In this document: piece by piece, positions 1 to 11,159 of the stretch
How positions within the stretch are numbered: position 1 is the first letter of the stretch
How the letters are laid out: each line of letters begins with the position of its first letter
Assembly: GCF_036898095.1 (NCBI RefSeq)
Contig: NC_090739.1
Span: 60,557,901 to 60,621,900, forward strand
From: Palaemon carinicauda
Lineage: Eukaryota; Arthropoda; Malacostraca; Decapoda; Palaemonidae
Length of the DNA: 64,000 nucleotides
Direction of reading: 5' to 3'
Made by a program: the position numbers and the translations under genes
The notes under the pieces: model-generated
The model's database searches: none
Told to the model about the DNA's origin: nothing
Seen by the model: the letters and a program-made list of their open reading frames with translations, nothing else

Positions 1-1355
1 AACAGTTTCCTTTGGGACCTTATCCAATCGAATCAGAGTCTCTTCCTTGAGGCGAGCGTAGCCCAGGAAGGGGAATTCAAGACCCGGCGGGTAGAATTCA
101 TAATCCGCAAGAGGCCGGGTACTGAAATCTCCGATTGACAACATACCCTCCGAGAAGGGGGCATGCAATGCCAACCTCCAAGGGTTATTCTTATTGAAAG
201 GAGGAAGCTTGGAGGCATCGGGGACGGGGTATTGCTGTTGTGGCGGTGGCAGCCCCGAGCGCATGAGTCCTTTAACTAGGCTCTCCATAGAAGCTATTCT
301 CTCTTGTGATTGTCGCGCGTATGAGACGATAGTATCGACTCAAAACGAGCAAACATCTTCTCGGAAAAATCCACCGGGTCAGATGATTCCGCCGGGGGGG
401 AAACAGGTGCCGGAATGGAGACTACTCCGTAAGAGGTTGAAGGCACAGCAATTGGGTCTTGAGAGACTCTGGTGGAGGAAGATTTAGCTTTCGAAGCTGA
501 TGATTTCGAAAACCTGTGGTCTTTGGAAGACTTGTGGGTCGTATATAAATTCTTACGATGAGCCTTCACCTTGGGGATAACAGGTCTCAGTCCCGGTTGT
601 CCCCGGAAAACCTTGAAAAAAAAGTGTGTTCTGAAGGAGAAGAGAAAGCCGGGCTAGGGATAGGAATCTTAGCCCGGGAACCACCTGACTCGCCTACGTC
701 CCTACCTGCGTCGGGATCGTCAAGAGCCATGAGTTCCACATCGAGGTTGAGGGTAGAGACGTCCTCAGTTAGGGTGCCGCCCGTCTCTTCTTGGTCCGGG
801 GCCGGAAGAAGGGATTCGAACCTATCGATGAAAGGATCCGCCAATTCTTTGGGGACTGCAGGTGAAGTTTTAGCATGGGGGTAGAGACGGGAACACCAAT
901 TCTCAGAGAGGATATAAGGCTGTGTGGCCTTCACGTTGCGGGCGAAACCGTCAATCCAGATCTTGAGGGTAGCCCGAGCTGTATCCTTCTCAAGTTGGGA
1001 GCACTGAAAGAGAACAGACTATTAGCGAGGGATATTTGTGCCAAAGAAAAGTGAAGAAGTCCAAGGACTTCGTAGACACCAAGTGAAAGGCATGCGGGAA
1101 GTCCAGAAGACTAGTGGCCTTAAAATTAATATTAGAAATTAATTGTAACTCCCTACAAGTCTGTAGCAATGAAAATGCACTCACCGAGTCAGATGTTAGA
1201 GTGGAGGTCATTGTGTAGCAGACTACACAATTGTCTGGATGCCATACAGCTAAGTCATCCACTCAGACAGAACAGTGGGCGTGTGAATGACACATGTCAT
1301 GGCCACAGGGTTGATAGATGACAGCGGCACATGCCGTCATTGCACAGCATACAGT
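1..1355 (-). pseudogene. DIRS-like retrotransposon gag fragment with intron (DIRS-D)
   Basis: This is the N-terminal half of a Gag-like protein, related to the intact gag of DIRS-B at 29,730-31,697; both share an NPWR motif followed by a similar acidic/aromatic stretch. Two exons are visible on the minus strand. Exon 1 (1355 down to 1185) follows a TTTTATTTTACAG acceptor, encodes a Cys/His cluster and ends at a GTGAGT donor. Exon 2 starts at 1003 after TTCTCTTTCAG. The 181-nt intron is phase 0 and the join is in frame. Exon 1 carries one in-frame TGA. Exon 2 shifts frame at an A8 run (615-622) and again near 335-350. The coding continues off the left edge. I infer a decayed DIRS Gag that would bind RNA and form particles; the splice sites are seen, not proven to be used. 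Confidence 0.75.
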
Positions 1356-1360
1356 CTGTA

Positions 1361-1595
1361 AAATAAAAGATACATGAGTATCTCAAAGGAAAGCAAATTA
1401 GGGGCCTGGAGGCCCGGTGCTTAAAATATATATATATATATATATCTCTATCATGATAAAAATGTTTTATATATATTCATCAGGAATCCTGAATGAAAGC
1501 AAATAGGGGCTTTGGGGCCCCGGATTCATAAATTATAGCAATATCATGCTAAAAGATTTACATATCAATATCATGATAAAAATCGTTTATATATA
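1361..1595. repeat. Minisatellite, left part
   Basis: Imperfect units share the phrases ATATCATGATAAAAATG, TTCATCAGGAATCCTGAATG and AAAGCAAATAGGGGC. The same units continue at 2,815-3,345, so one array has been split by the TIR element between them. Non-coding; unit length varies from about 60 to 130 bp. Confidence 0.6.
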
Positions 1596-2814
1596 CCGTA
1601 TATTTCCGCGTATAAGACGACCCTATATTCCAAAATTTAACCAATAAAAATAGGGGGTCGTCTTATACTACCGTTATAAAAATCACACCTTGAATTCTAT
1701 GTCTGGTTTATCAGTAGGCTAGCCCAGGTTGAGGTGCGATAACCACTGACACATATGAAATGATTTACATTAATATATAAATGTATAATGAAAGTAATAA
1801 AAACATTTTTACCGTATATATTATTGGCATATCTACAAAAATGGCATAAATGATAAATTCGAGGAATAATTCCAACTTTATAACCATACGCGCACAGCTG
1901 AGAAAATGTAAACATCGAGTATTGGTTGCGTTGTTAGCAACTTTTTCTCTCGCTAACCTTTTAGTAATTTCAATGCACGTGTTAATTACAATAGTAATAA
2001 CATATAGGATACCATAATATTTATTTGTTTAAAAAATTTTATTTTTAGCTGTAAATAACGATTTTGGATTACAAACGGTACAATCTTTATTTCTCAATAA
2101 AAATTACGGTACATTACAGTATTGCATTTAAAACCTAAAAATTTGTAAGACTATTTCCAATTAATATCAAACATTAAACCTGCGACATGTATAAATTTAA
2201 CACCACTAAAACTCCTCACAGTTATCACTGTTTCGAAAAGCTGTTCGAACTTCGAACATATCACGAGATTTATCATATACGCCATCATCGTAAGGATTCC
2301 AGTCCGGTTCCGGTGAGTCGACTTTGGCTTCGTCATCGCATTCGTACAATAAATCGTCTTCACTGCCATCCATGGCATTTGAGATCCTGTATTTTTTAAA
2401 TTATTTTATGACACTTTCCACCTTTACATTATTATATGCTTTTATAACAAACTCGCAAAGAACATAAAAGAAGAAGAAAGAGGAGGAACGGGCATTTCGT
2501 ACGTGATCAGCTGATGAGCATAAACAAAACAATGCAGGCTCGGTGACACGTGTTCTAGGAAAACAATAAAGGATTTGTTTTGTTATTTCATTTATTTTTA
2601 ATTCATAAGGATACTGTAAGTAATATTGTAATCTTTACATAACCTATATTTCATAAGATATCTGGTGTTGCAAAAGCTAGCCTAGGCTATACACAGATGG
2701 TTTTATGATTGAGCAGTCGTCTTATACTACCGATATGAGATAAATTCATAAAAATTTGGTCAAATTTTGTACCTCGTCTTATATGAAGGTCGCCTTATAC
2801 GCGGAAATATACGG
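1596..2814. mobile_element. TIR element (pogo/Tigger-like, non-autonomous)
   Basis: The terminal inverted repeats begin CCGTATATTTCCGCGTATAA on the left, with the reverse complement at the right (TTATACGCGGAAATATACGG). They differ by few bases and are flanked by TA on each side, as expected for Tc1/mariner-pogo elements. The interior is AT-rich. On the minus strand near 2,200-2,375 a short reading frame starts MDGSEDDLLYE and is acidic, which could be the last piece of a pogo-type transposase, but no catalytic region remains. The element sits inside the minisatellite. Confidence 0.6.
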
Positions 2815-3345
2815 TATATAAATCAGGAGTCCTGAATGAAAGCAAATTATATATATCACTATCACGGGAAAATGTTTTATATATATTCATCAGGAATCCT
2901 GATGATAAAAATGTTTTATATATATATATACATCAGGAGTCCTGAATGAAAGCAAATAGATCATGATAAAAGATTTATATATCAATATCATGATAAAAAT
3001 GTTTTCTATATATACATTAGGAATCCTGAAGGAAAGCAAATAGGGGCTCGGGGGCCCCGGGTGCTTAAGTGATATCAATATCATGATAGAAGATTTATAT
3101 ATAAATATCATGATAACAATGTTTTATATACGTACAGTCTGTAAGACAAAAGATATATGAGTATCTTAAATGAAAGCAAATTAGGGCGGAGCTCAAATAT
3201 CTACGTATATAAATGTCAATATCATGATATAAATCTTTTATATATAGCCATAAAGTATATTGAATGTAAGCAAATCGGGACCCGGGGGGTCCGGAGTGCT
3301 TAAATATCAATATCAAAATGGCTATTTTGATTGTAAAAGGAATTG
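2815..3345. repeat. Minisatellite, right part
   Basis: Continuation of the array at 1,361-1,595 with the same TCATGATAAAAATGTTTTATATAT and GAATCCTGAATGAAAGC phrases, each roughly every 60-130 bp, and a recurrent GGGGCCCCGG. No coding potential seen. Confidence 0.6.
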
Positions 3346-3548
3346 AAAACAAGTCAGACCGTAACCGTGATTATATCAAAAGAGGGAAGGGAAGGTCGAG
3401 CACAAGGATCGTATATATAATATATATATGTGACTAATATAAAGTTAATCCAAGTAAGAATGAGTAACGTTGGCTCCGGAGGCGCAACTAAACAACTCGA
3501 CCGGATGGTAATGTATAAAAGCTACTTCCGGGATCCCGTAATGAAATC

Positions 3549-3550
<2 letters not shown>

Positions 3551-3620
<70 letters not shown>
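3551..3620. repeat. (TA)n microsatellite
   Basis: Uninterrupted AT dinucleotides for about 70 bp. Predicted Tyr-Ile proteins across it are artefacts. Confidence 0.95.
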
Positions 3621-3624
<4 letters not shown>

Positions 3625-5108
3625 CCATGAGGTGCGTGACACTAGAGGGGGAAAGGGATCTTTAACGGGTCCGTGACGTGCGGGACCGGGGAAGTAGCAC
3701 GTACAAAACTAAATAAATAATATAACATAACAAGGTACCACGGACCTAGCCGAAAACTTCCCGCCGATCGTTGGCCAAACAAGCGACGGAAAGAAAACGA
3801 CTACGACCAGGTAGAGTAGTGGAAAGAGTAAGTAATGTATGTTAATGTATAATAATAGTATGCCTCACAGATCAACGGGAACCGCCCGTGCAAAGCGGAT
3901 GCCCCCGGGAGGGGTACATAGCGCTATAAAGTGACTCAAACTCGATCGGGAGAGAGAGAGGGAGGGTACCCTGGGGTGGGGTATCGGCGGGAAGAGGCTA
4001 GGAGTGGGGCAATAGCAGGTATACCAACCTGCCAGACCCACGACTGATATGATCACGCGGAAGGACTAATAACACTATAATAAACATAACGCATGGTAAA
4101 ATAAGATAGGAAGGCATGCTGGATGATAATGATAATAAAATTAGCTAAACATCAATCGTAAAACAAACGAGGAAGCGAACATGAGACAGGAGAAAATCAA
4201 GCCTGACGGCGCTGGGAGTAGGCAGGGCTACCAACATAACATAGGGTCAGTGAAATGCTAACAAAATGAAAACTAATATGTAATATCTGACTCATGAAAG
4301 CCCCTCGAGCTAATGCAAGCAAACGAATGACGTTAAAATGATAAGCAAGTCCGTGGCGTGCGAACGTAAATAATCCAAGTAATAATATGTGAAATAGAAC
4401 GCCGAAGGCGATCAGGCATGCCAACCTACCAAAAATACGCACACGTATATGTAATAACTGTTATCATAAAAACAGGACAATATAAAATTAATACGGTGTG
4501 TGAACCGTGGATATCCATAAGGTTCATAACGAGAAACAATCAGTATGGAGAACTTATTGAAAATCGTTAAGAACGAACGAGAGAGAGAGAGGAGGGAGCC
4601 GAGCGCCATGAAAGACCCACTTGGGGTCATGAAAAATAAAACTGTTATAATATAAGGAAAAAAGGGCAAGGCCCCCTCCAAAATCTCAAAACTCATAGAT
4701 CTGGTACTTAACTTAGATGGAGTGACATTGGATTTCGACATCTTGAGGTAAATCCAGAGAAAACCAGCGAAATTCACACACTAAGGCAAAATAAGGATTA
4801 AATAGTGGTGCTATGAAAAAGGAGTGACGTCACTGGCGTGGGATTGCTAGTAGTAGTAGGATGTTGAACGGCACCTCGCTGTTCGGGGATGTTGACAGGA
4901 GATATCTAAATGGTGCGAGGCCTCTGGTTGTGATTTATTCAACGCCCCAGTAGTATACCGACACCTTATTAAGGTGAGCGAGCTGGGTTCAACCTAGCAT
5001 TCCTATACAAATTTTTCTCTGGTAAATTCATAGCAGTTTTTACCTTAGAAATGATGTTAAAGGAGAATTTCACTGGGCGGCACGGGTCGGAGCCCAGAAA
5101 AGCATAAT
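3621..5108 (-). other. Unclassified GC-moderate stretch, possible 5-prime leader/ITR of DIRS-D
   Basis: No convincing reading frame on either strand; the short minus-strand frames at 4,197-4,777 have no recognisable domain. Read on the minus strand the right edge begins CTTTTCTGGGCTCCGACCCG and includes TGACGTCACT about 280 bp in. DIRS-B starts TTTTTGGGCTCAAGCCATGG and also has TGACGTCA in its terminal repeat. The orientation matches the gag fragment at 1-1,355, so this may be the 5-prime end of that element. This is inference from short similarities. Confidence 0.35.
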
Positions 5109-5159
5109 TGTAATTTATTTTTCAATTTTGAAAACATGTTAATAAAAAATTACCAATTT

Positions 5160-5723
5160 TTTGTTTACCTGTAGTTTTGATCACCTGTACTGTTGATCAG
5201 AAGTCCCGCTACAGTATCGATATAATGTGCACATACGAGTGGCATATTGTTTATATAATTTTTTAATTTATTTGAATTATATTCATGATGAATATTACAT
5301 CAGCACCTGTATGTTACAGGATATCAAAGTTTCCATATAGTTAGTTTATAGCTATTATTAATAATCCAAATGGTATGTTCTTTCTCTCTTTTTCTGTGTG
5401 CGTGTGTGCGCGTGTGTATGGCTTGTACATTTTTAAAGCTTCGTACAGTGTTTAAATTTTGGTTCATTAATAAGCCTCCATATTTCACTAGACATTATTG
5501 TGTTTACCTGTGGTTTATTAAAACATCTTTGTATACTATTGTTCAATTCAGGGAGCATTTCAGTTTTCAACAAATACTTTTTTTCACTTTCTGTAGGCAT
5601 CAGCTGATCTCAAGGTCATGCTACCATACTGCGATTATGCGCACAGGGCATTGTTTATATAATTTTCTTATTTGAAATATCTTCATAATGAATATTACAT
5701 AAGCATTATTTATCACATGAATA

Positions 5724-5759
<36 letters not shown>

Positions 5760-6100
5760 TTTCTATTTTTAATTCAGTGTTAAATCTTCATATTTTTTGG
5801 ACATTATTAGAAATTCTTTGTATGATTACTCAATGTTTTGATTATGGGAATATTAGTAACACATTGAAAGGAAATCACAAGATTTACTACTCGCCTTTCG
5901 CCAGAAAAATGTCAACAGAATTTTTTTTCTTAAATTTACGGTAAGTATTACTATTTTCATAAATACTGATACAGACCACTAAAACATTTGATATCGTTCC
6001 TTTGTGTTTCGATAATGGGAATACTGTAATAGTATTACTTGGTAACACGCCGAAGGGAAATAATTCGGTTTGCCAGCACTTCCACCGAAATATGACATTA
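5160..6100. repeat. AT-rich dispersed repeat, two diverged units
   Basis: Two related stretches share ATTGTTTATATAATTTT, ATGAATATTACAT and GATCAGCTGAT-like phrases (about 5,180-5,600 and 5,600-6,090). Related pieces occur near 7,565-7,800, 25,180-25,470, 34,140-34,420, 61,745-61,890 and 63,560-63,700. A (CT)n run lies at 5,731-5,755. No protein is recognised. Confidence 0.45.
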
Positions 6101-6111
6101 CAAGACGTAGT

Positions 6112-6563
6112 AGGTAGTAGGTTGGCCAAGGCACCAACCACCCATAGAGATACTACCGCTAGAGAGTAATTGTATCCTTTGACTGGCCAGACAGTAATAC
6201 ATTGGATCCCCTCTCTGGTTACGGCGCATTATTTTCTTTGCCTACTCATACACCGAATAGTCTGGTTTATTCTTTACACATTCTCATCTTTCCTCATACA
6301 CTTGACAACACTGAAACTATCAAACACTTCTTACTCGCTCCACGGGCTAATTAATATAATATAATGGTTCAGTGGCTACTTTCCTCTTGGTAAGGGTAGA
6401 AGAGACTCTTTAGTTATGGTATGCAGCTCATCTAGGAGGACACTTTTAATCAAACCATTGTTTTCTATTCTTGGGTGTTGCCATAGCCTCTGTACATGGT
6501 CTTTCACTGTCTTGGGTTAGAGTTCTCTTGCTTGAGGGTACACTTGGGCACACTATTCTGTCC
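6112..6563 (-). repeat. Dispersed interspersed repeat, copy A
   Basis: Minus-strand copy of the repeat at 22,110-22,775. Shared phrases include GGTAGTAGGTTGGCCA, CCGAATAGTCTGG, TTACCTTGG-type and AGAGGCTATGGCA stretches in inverse order. It is AT-rich and non-coding. I associate this family with decapod genomes from memory, not from a search. Confidence 0.65.
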
Positions 6564-6576
6564 TATTTTTTTCCTT

Positions 6577-6612
<36 letters not shown>

Positions 6613-6949
6613 TGTGTTGGGCAGGCTTAACAGAAAGGCCATAAATGTCTGGTGGTTTATCATGAGGTTGTTTTTTCCTTATCTGATTCTTTTTCTTCTC
6701 AAAACCATCCTTACTGTCATCCCTTTAGTTGAAGTGGCTATCTTGGAGGATATTTAGCCTTGCATGGTGTATCGGCTCCTTCAAGTTGACCAGTTTTTCC
6801 TACTTTTGTCTATGGGCAATGGGTTTGATCAATCACTTTTTCTAAATTTCTGTACATATTATTTTTATCATTCTTGTTGATTCAGTTTTTAAATATGATT
6901 TACCATTTTTATTACTATTAATTCTTATATATCGTCTCCTTTATTGCAG

Positions 6950-7525
6950 CATTCATGGTCTACATGCAAATATTCAAGACCTTACAGTTGTGTCCAGACA
7001 GTATGATATTCTTTTGTGTTCAGAAACTTTGGTTTCCAATATGACGCCCTCATATGAGCTCCTTATTACTGGTTTCAAGAAGCCAATAATGTTAAAACGT
7101 GATACCATCCCTAGAGCATGGGGATTGGCTGTGTATATTAGGAATGAGTACCCTGCTTCTCATAAGTCCTGCTATAAATGTGGATGTCATAAGATTCAGG
7201 TAATAAAAGTTTGTGGCAAGCATGACAACTTCTATTTGTGTTTGATCTACCGGAATCCAGACATGAATGATTCTATCTTCGATTGTCTTCTTACCATTAT
7301 GGCTAAGATACAAGATGATGATAGAAACGCCTCCCTTTTTTTTTTTTTTTAAATGCTCACCATACAGAGTGGTTAAGTTCTGTTACTCCTACCGAGCGCC
7401 ATGGCTTAAGAGCTTTAGACTTTGCCTCTGAATCAGGCTGTGAGCAAATCATACGTGAAGCTACTCACAAGTCTGGTAACTGCTTGGATCTCTAATATAC
7501 TGACACCCCTGTCGTTAGATTGTGC
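6950..7525 (+). pseudogene. LINE endonuclease (EEP) domain fragment
   Basis: The translation from about 6,950 to 7,337 reads as the start of a non-LTR retrotransposon ORF2: IHGLHANIQDL, then YDILLCSET, the usual first part of an endonuclease/exonuclease/phosphatase fold. A run of T at 7,336-7,350 replaces the expected catalytic G-D-F-N block and shifts the frame; the second half continues from 7,355 as AHHTEWLSS...HGLRALDFA. A stop interrupts at about 7,495. An upstream T-rich tract with TTTATTGCAG lies directly before the coding start. No RT follows, so this is a dead 5-prime fragment. Confidence 0.75.
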
Positions 7526-7917
7526 ATCGGCAAATTGAATGAAACTCCGGTCAATGTTATGCGATTCAACTCACAGTACAAGTAAATAGAATATGAGTGA
7601 TGTATTTCAAATAAGGCTATTGTAATTAGTAATAATTGTTTTAGGTAATATGAAATATCCTTCGGTAGTATGCCTCAATAGTAAGGGAATTATTTGATCC
7701 GCATATTGAGGTTAACGACGGACTACGCAGGGTTGATCAGCTGATTTGAATGTAAACAATGCATCTAATTATAGTTTGCTATTTTTTAAGTTATAAATAC
7801 TACACTGAAATATGAATATTATATGCCTTATTATTGGATACAATTAAATGAAATACCAGTTTAATCAAAATCCATTTTATTTCAAATATATCTAATTTTT
7901 TAGCTCAATAAATGATA
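7526..7917. repeat. AT-rich intergenic sequence with dispersed-repeat pieces
   Basis: Contains a stretch (AAGTAAATAGAATATGAGTG and following) that recurs at 63,590-63,640, and a GATCAGCTGAT motif shared with 5,600 and 61,770. No gene seen. Confidence 0.4.
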
Positions 7918-8551
7918 TACAGTGAACCCTCGCTACTTCGCGGTTCGACAATCGCGGATTCACCACTTCGCGGGGTTTTTCCATAACCCATATATATATA
8001 CATATCGCGGATTTTCCGGAAAATTTGAAAATACCGTGAAATCTGAAGACAACCAAATACGATATTTTGTTACCTGTAATTCCATTAATACTGTAATTAG
8101 TAATATCTGCTCTTACTGATTGTTCATTGCATTACATATGATATATAATTCAGCACAGAAAGAAATAAAACACGAAAAGAGAATGTGATCATACGATAAT
8201 GTACTGTATACAGTACGTAGTAAAATTAAATCGAACATGAAACGCAAATCAGATGCAGTCATACAATACGTATTAGAATGGTGTACAGTAAGGCTGCTGT
8301 TGACTACTACTGTACGTACAGTACTACAAATGTAATGGATGTGCTTCTTTTCCATGAATCTTTTGTATGTATACGTACGTAGTACTGCATCCAATAATAT
8401 TCTTTGTTGCAAAAATCACATTTCGAATAAGCGTACGAGAGAGAGAGATAGAGAGAGAGAGAGAGACACACACATCCTACAACAAAAGCGTAAAATAGCG
8501 TACGTAAAGCTGTATTATTATTATTGTTATTATTATTTTTTCAATATTAAT

Positions 8552-8618
8552 CTTACCCGATGATCATGTAGCTGTCAACTCCGTTGCCCGACAGAAATCT
8601 ACGGTCGGGATACGCCAG
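8552..8618 (+). repeat. DIRS-A left inverted terminal repeat
   Basis: Starts CTTACCCGATGATCATG and is nearly the exact reverse complement of 14,747-14,813 over 67 bp; one mismatch was seen, in GGGATACG versus GGGACACG. Confidence 0.92.
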
Positions 8619-8747
8619 TTGATTCTGGAGTTGTTGTTCACGATTTGGTGATGTATTCACTCTAGAGTTTAGCCTTCGCTATTCAGGAAGCTTTATCATT
8701 AGCTTAGCAAGCTTTTGGAATTAATTTGGATTAATTGTTAACGAACT

Positions 8748-11159
8748 TTGCTAGATTTTGGAATTCCCCCTTGTGCTAGGCGTCTTCCGAAGGCCTCTAT
8801 AGATCCTCACACCGTTTGTTCCAATTGTAGGGGTAAATCCTGTCAATTGGAAGATCGATGTGGGGAATGCGTTGGGCTTTCGGAATTCGATTTTAACGAA
8901 TTCCTTAAAAATGCACGTAGGTTAGAGAAGGAGAGAATCAGGAGGAGTTCTTCTCGCTCTGTGGATTTTTCCTCTCCCCATGCCCCTCAACCTTTTCCTT
9001 CCCCTGTAGTGGTGACTCCCGAACCTGCTTCTAGTGCTCAGCCATCCATGGTGGATATGATGCGTGCCATTCAGGCTCTGGGTGACCGAGTGGAGTCATT
9101 GGCTAATGACCGTAATCAGCTTTTGGCAGATGTCAAAGAGCTGAAAGCGAAAAGTGCAGTGGGAAGTGTTATCAGTGCTAGTGATGTGAAAAGTGTCAGT
9201 GTCAGTGTTGCGCATGAGGGTACATCTGTGCGTGCCAGTCGTCCTCCCAGTCCGGGACCTCTTGCAAGCTCCCAAGCCCAGGGGAGAAGCAATGTCGAAG
9301 GACCAAAGGGTTCGGCAGGCCTTGATCAGCGCACGGATGTATCCTCAGTGGTTGCGGACGTATCTGTCAAAGATCGTCCCATCCACAAACAGACGAATGA
9401 GCCCTTACATTCCTCGTCTGTGGAAGAAGTTTCCAGGAGGAAACGATGGACCAAGGTTTCACGACCGCTCAAACGTAAGGTCCCTTCCGAGCGAGTCCAA
9501 CGGCCCAGGTGTAGCCACTGGGTCAGTTCGGACTCGCTGCAGTCTTCCGATGACTGCACACCTCCCAAGAGAGGTAGAGTGGTTCCACAACAGGCTACTG
9601 CTCCGTCTGTTGCTGCTCCAACCACGGTAGACCCTAAGTGGTCCATGCTGCAGACTATGCAGTCTCAGCTTGCGGCATTCATGCAGGAGTATCATGCTGA
9701 GAAGGTTGACACTGCACCTGTTAACCTACAACCCGCCCAGGTTGTGCGCTCAGCAGATACTGCGGCTGCCTGCTCCCACACTCCACCTGTGAGAGCTCCA
9801 CCACCGATGCGCAGTCCGCCCTGCCAGACGCATGTTCTTGCTGCACCATCCGTTGACATGCGTGAGCTACCGCATCAGCAGTGGGAAGGTGCTGTAGAGC
9901 TGCCGGGTTCTGACTCTTTGCGGCATGCTCCGCATACCATACAGCATGCTCCGCATACCATACAGCATGCTCCGCAACCCTCCGCAACCCCTCCCACGCA
10001 CCAGCACTCTGCTTTTGTTGTTGCCAGCTCGCAGACTGACCAGCAGCGGCTTGATGTTGGATCCGCAGCAGCTACGCATGCACCCGTACTGCCGGATTCA
10101 GCCGTTCAGCTTTCTGCTATGCCTTTGCCACTTCCTACTCAGCTTTCGGATGATGGAGTATCAGATGACGAAGCTGCACATTTGGATGAACCGCACTCCG
10201 ACTTTGAAGGGCCCAAGTCTACGCCTCCCTCCTTAGACTTTCGTAAAGTCCTTGCCTTGTTCAGGGACTTGTATCCTGAGCAGTTTGTGTCTGCAACCCC
10301 TCGCTCTCCTCCCTCCGAGTTTGCTCTGGGCATGCAGTCTGCTGCTCCTGCCTTCACCAAGCTTGTTCTCGCACGCTCATCCAAGAGAGCTTTGAGGGTT
10401 ATGGGAGAGTGGTTGCAGTCCAAGAAGCAACTGGGAAAGACTGCTTTCATCTTTCCTCCTACCAAGCTTGCTTCTAAGTCGAGCGTCTGGTATGCCACGG
10501 GAGAGGAACCCGGCTTGGGAGTTCCTGCCTCTGCCCAGGGCGACTTCTCAAGTCTGGTTGACTCTCCCCGCAGGTTGGCTATGAGACGATCGAAGATCTG
10601 CTGGTCCTTTTCTGATATGGATCATCTGTTGAAGGGAGTCTTTCGTGCCTTCGAGATCTTCAACTTCCTCGATTGGTGTTTGGGAGCTTTAAGCAGAAAG
10701 ACTTCCCCTTCGGATAAGGACTCTGACATGCTGATCATGTCTAGCATGGACAAAGCCATTCGAGATGGGTCTGGTGAGCTTGCGGCTTCGTACGTGTCGG
10801 GAGTGCTTAAGAAGAGAGAACATCTTTGCTCCCTCTTATCGGCTGGTATCACCCCTTGTCAGAAGTCAGAGTTGTTGTTTTCTCCTCTCTCCAAGTGTCT
10901 GTTTCCGGAGGAGCTGATTAAGGGGATGGCTGCCTCTCTTATCCAGAAGGATACCCATGATCTGATGGCATCTTCTGCACGTAAGGCTAAAACCTTACCT
11001 TCCGTGCCTAGACCCTTCCGCCCTGCAGCAGTAGACACACCTGCAACTAGGTTCATCCCGCCCTTTCGTGGCAGAACCTCCAGCAGAGGAGGTACCCGTG
11101 CCGACAGTCACCGTGGCAAATCCAAGAAGGGTTCCAAGTCAGCAAAAGGCAAGTTCTGA
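8748..11159 (+). CDS. DIRS-A Gag-like protein
   Basis: Open frame of about 800 codons. The N-terminus has a Cys cluster (CSNCRGKSC then CGEC), followed by a Ser/Pro-rich region, a short coiled-coil-like segment (VESLANDRNQLLADVKELK), a low-complexity stretch with a tandem HAPHTIQ heptapeptide (DNA 9,923-9,980), a globular middle, and a basic RG/K-rich tail. The tail resembles that of the DIRS-B Gag, which suggests RNA binding. There is no early ATG: the frame opens after TAA at 8,739-8,741, the listed start is TTG, and the first ATG is near 9,049, after the Cys cluster. A TTTGCTAG at 8,747-8,754 could be a splice acceptor. It ends at TGA 11,157-11,159 and overlaps the RT frame by 92 nt. Confidence 0.8.
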   Translation: MLDFGIPPCARRLPKASIDPHTVCSNCRGKSCQLEDRCGECVGLSEFDFNEFLKNARRLEKERIRRSSSRSVDFSSPHAPQPFPSPVVVTPEPASSAQPSMVDMMRAIQALGDRVESLANDRNQLLADVKELKAKSAVGSVISASDVKSVSVSVAHEGTSVRASRPPSPGPLASSQAQGRSNVEGPKGSAGLDQRTDVSSVVADVSVKDRPIHKQTNEPLHSSSVEEVSRRKRWTKVSRPLKRKVPSERVQRPRCSHWVSSDSLQSSDDCTPPKRGRVVPQQATAPSVAAPTTVDPKWSMLQTMQSQLAAFMQEYHAEKVDTAPVNLQPAQVVRSADTAAACSHTPPVRAPPPMRSPPCQTHVLAAPSVDMRELPHQQWEGAVELPGSDSLRHAPHTIQHAPHTIQHAPQPSATPPTHQHSAFVVASSQTDQQRLDVGSAAATHAPVLPDSAVQLSAMPLPLPTQLSDDGVSDDEAAHLDEPHSDFEGPKSTPPSLDFRKVLALFRDLYPEQFVSATPRSPPSEFALGMQSAAPAFTKLVLARSSKRALRVMGEWLQSKKQLGKTAFIFPPTKLASKSSVWYATGEEPGLGVPASAQGDFSSLVDSPRRLAMRRSKICWSFSDMDHLLKGVFRAFEIFNFLDWCLGALSRKTSPSDKDSDMLIMSSMDKAIRDGSGELAASYVSGVLKKREHLCSLLSAGITPCQKSELLFSPLSKCLFPEELIKGMAASLIQKDTHDLMASSARKAKTLPSVPRPFRPAAVDTPATRFIPPFRGRTSSRGGTRADSHRGKSKKGSKSAKGKF

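Noticed and set aside
2187..2378. A gene on either strand of the 1,596-2,814 element
   Set aside because: Only a short acidic frame remains; too little to assign a function.
4197..4777. Minus-strand frames of 81 and 121 codons
   Set aside because: Composition and hydrophobic stretches do not match any family I know; no start context or conservation can be judged.
9193..10236. Secondary frames on both strands inside DIRS-A gag
   Set aside because: They overlap a clear Gag frame, have no domain and no counterpart in DIRS-B.
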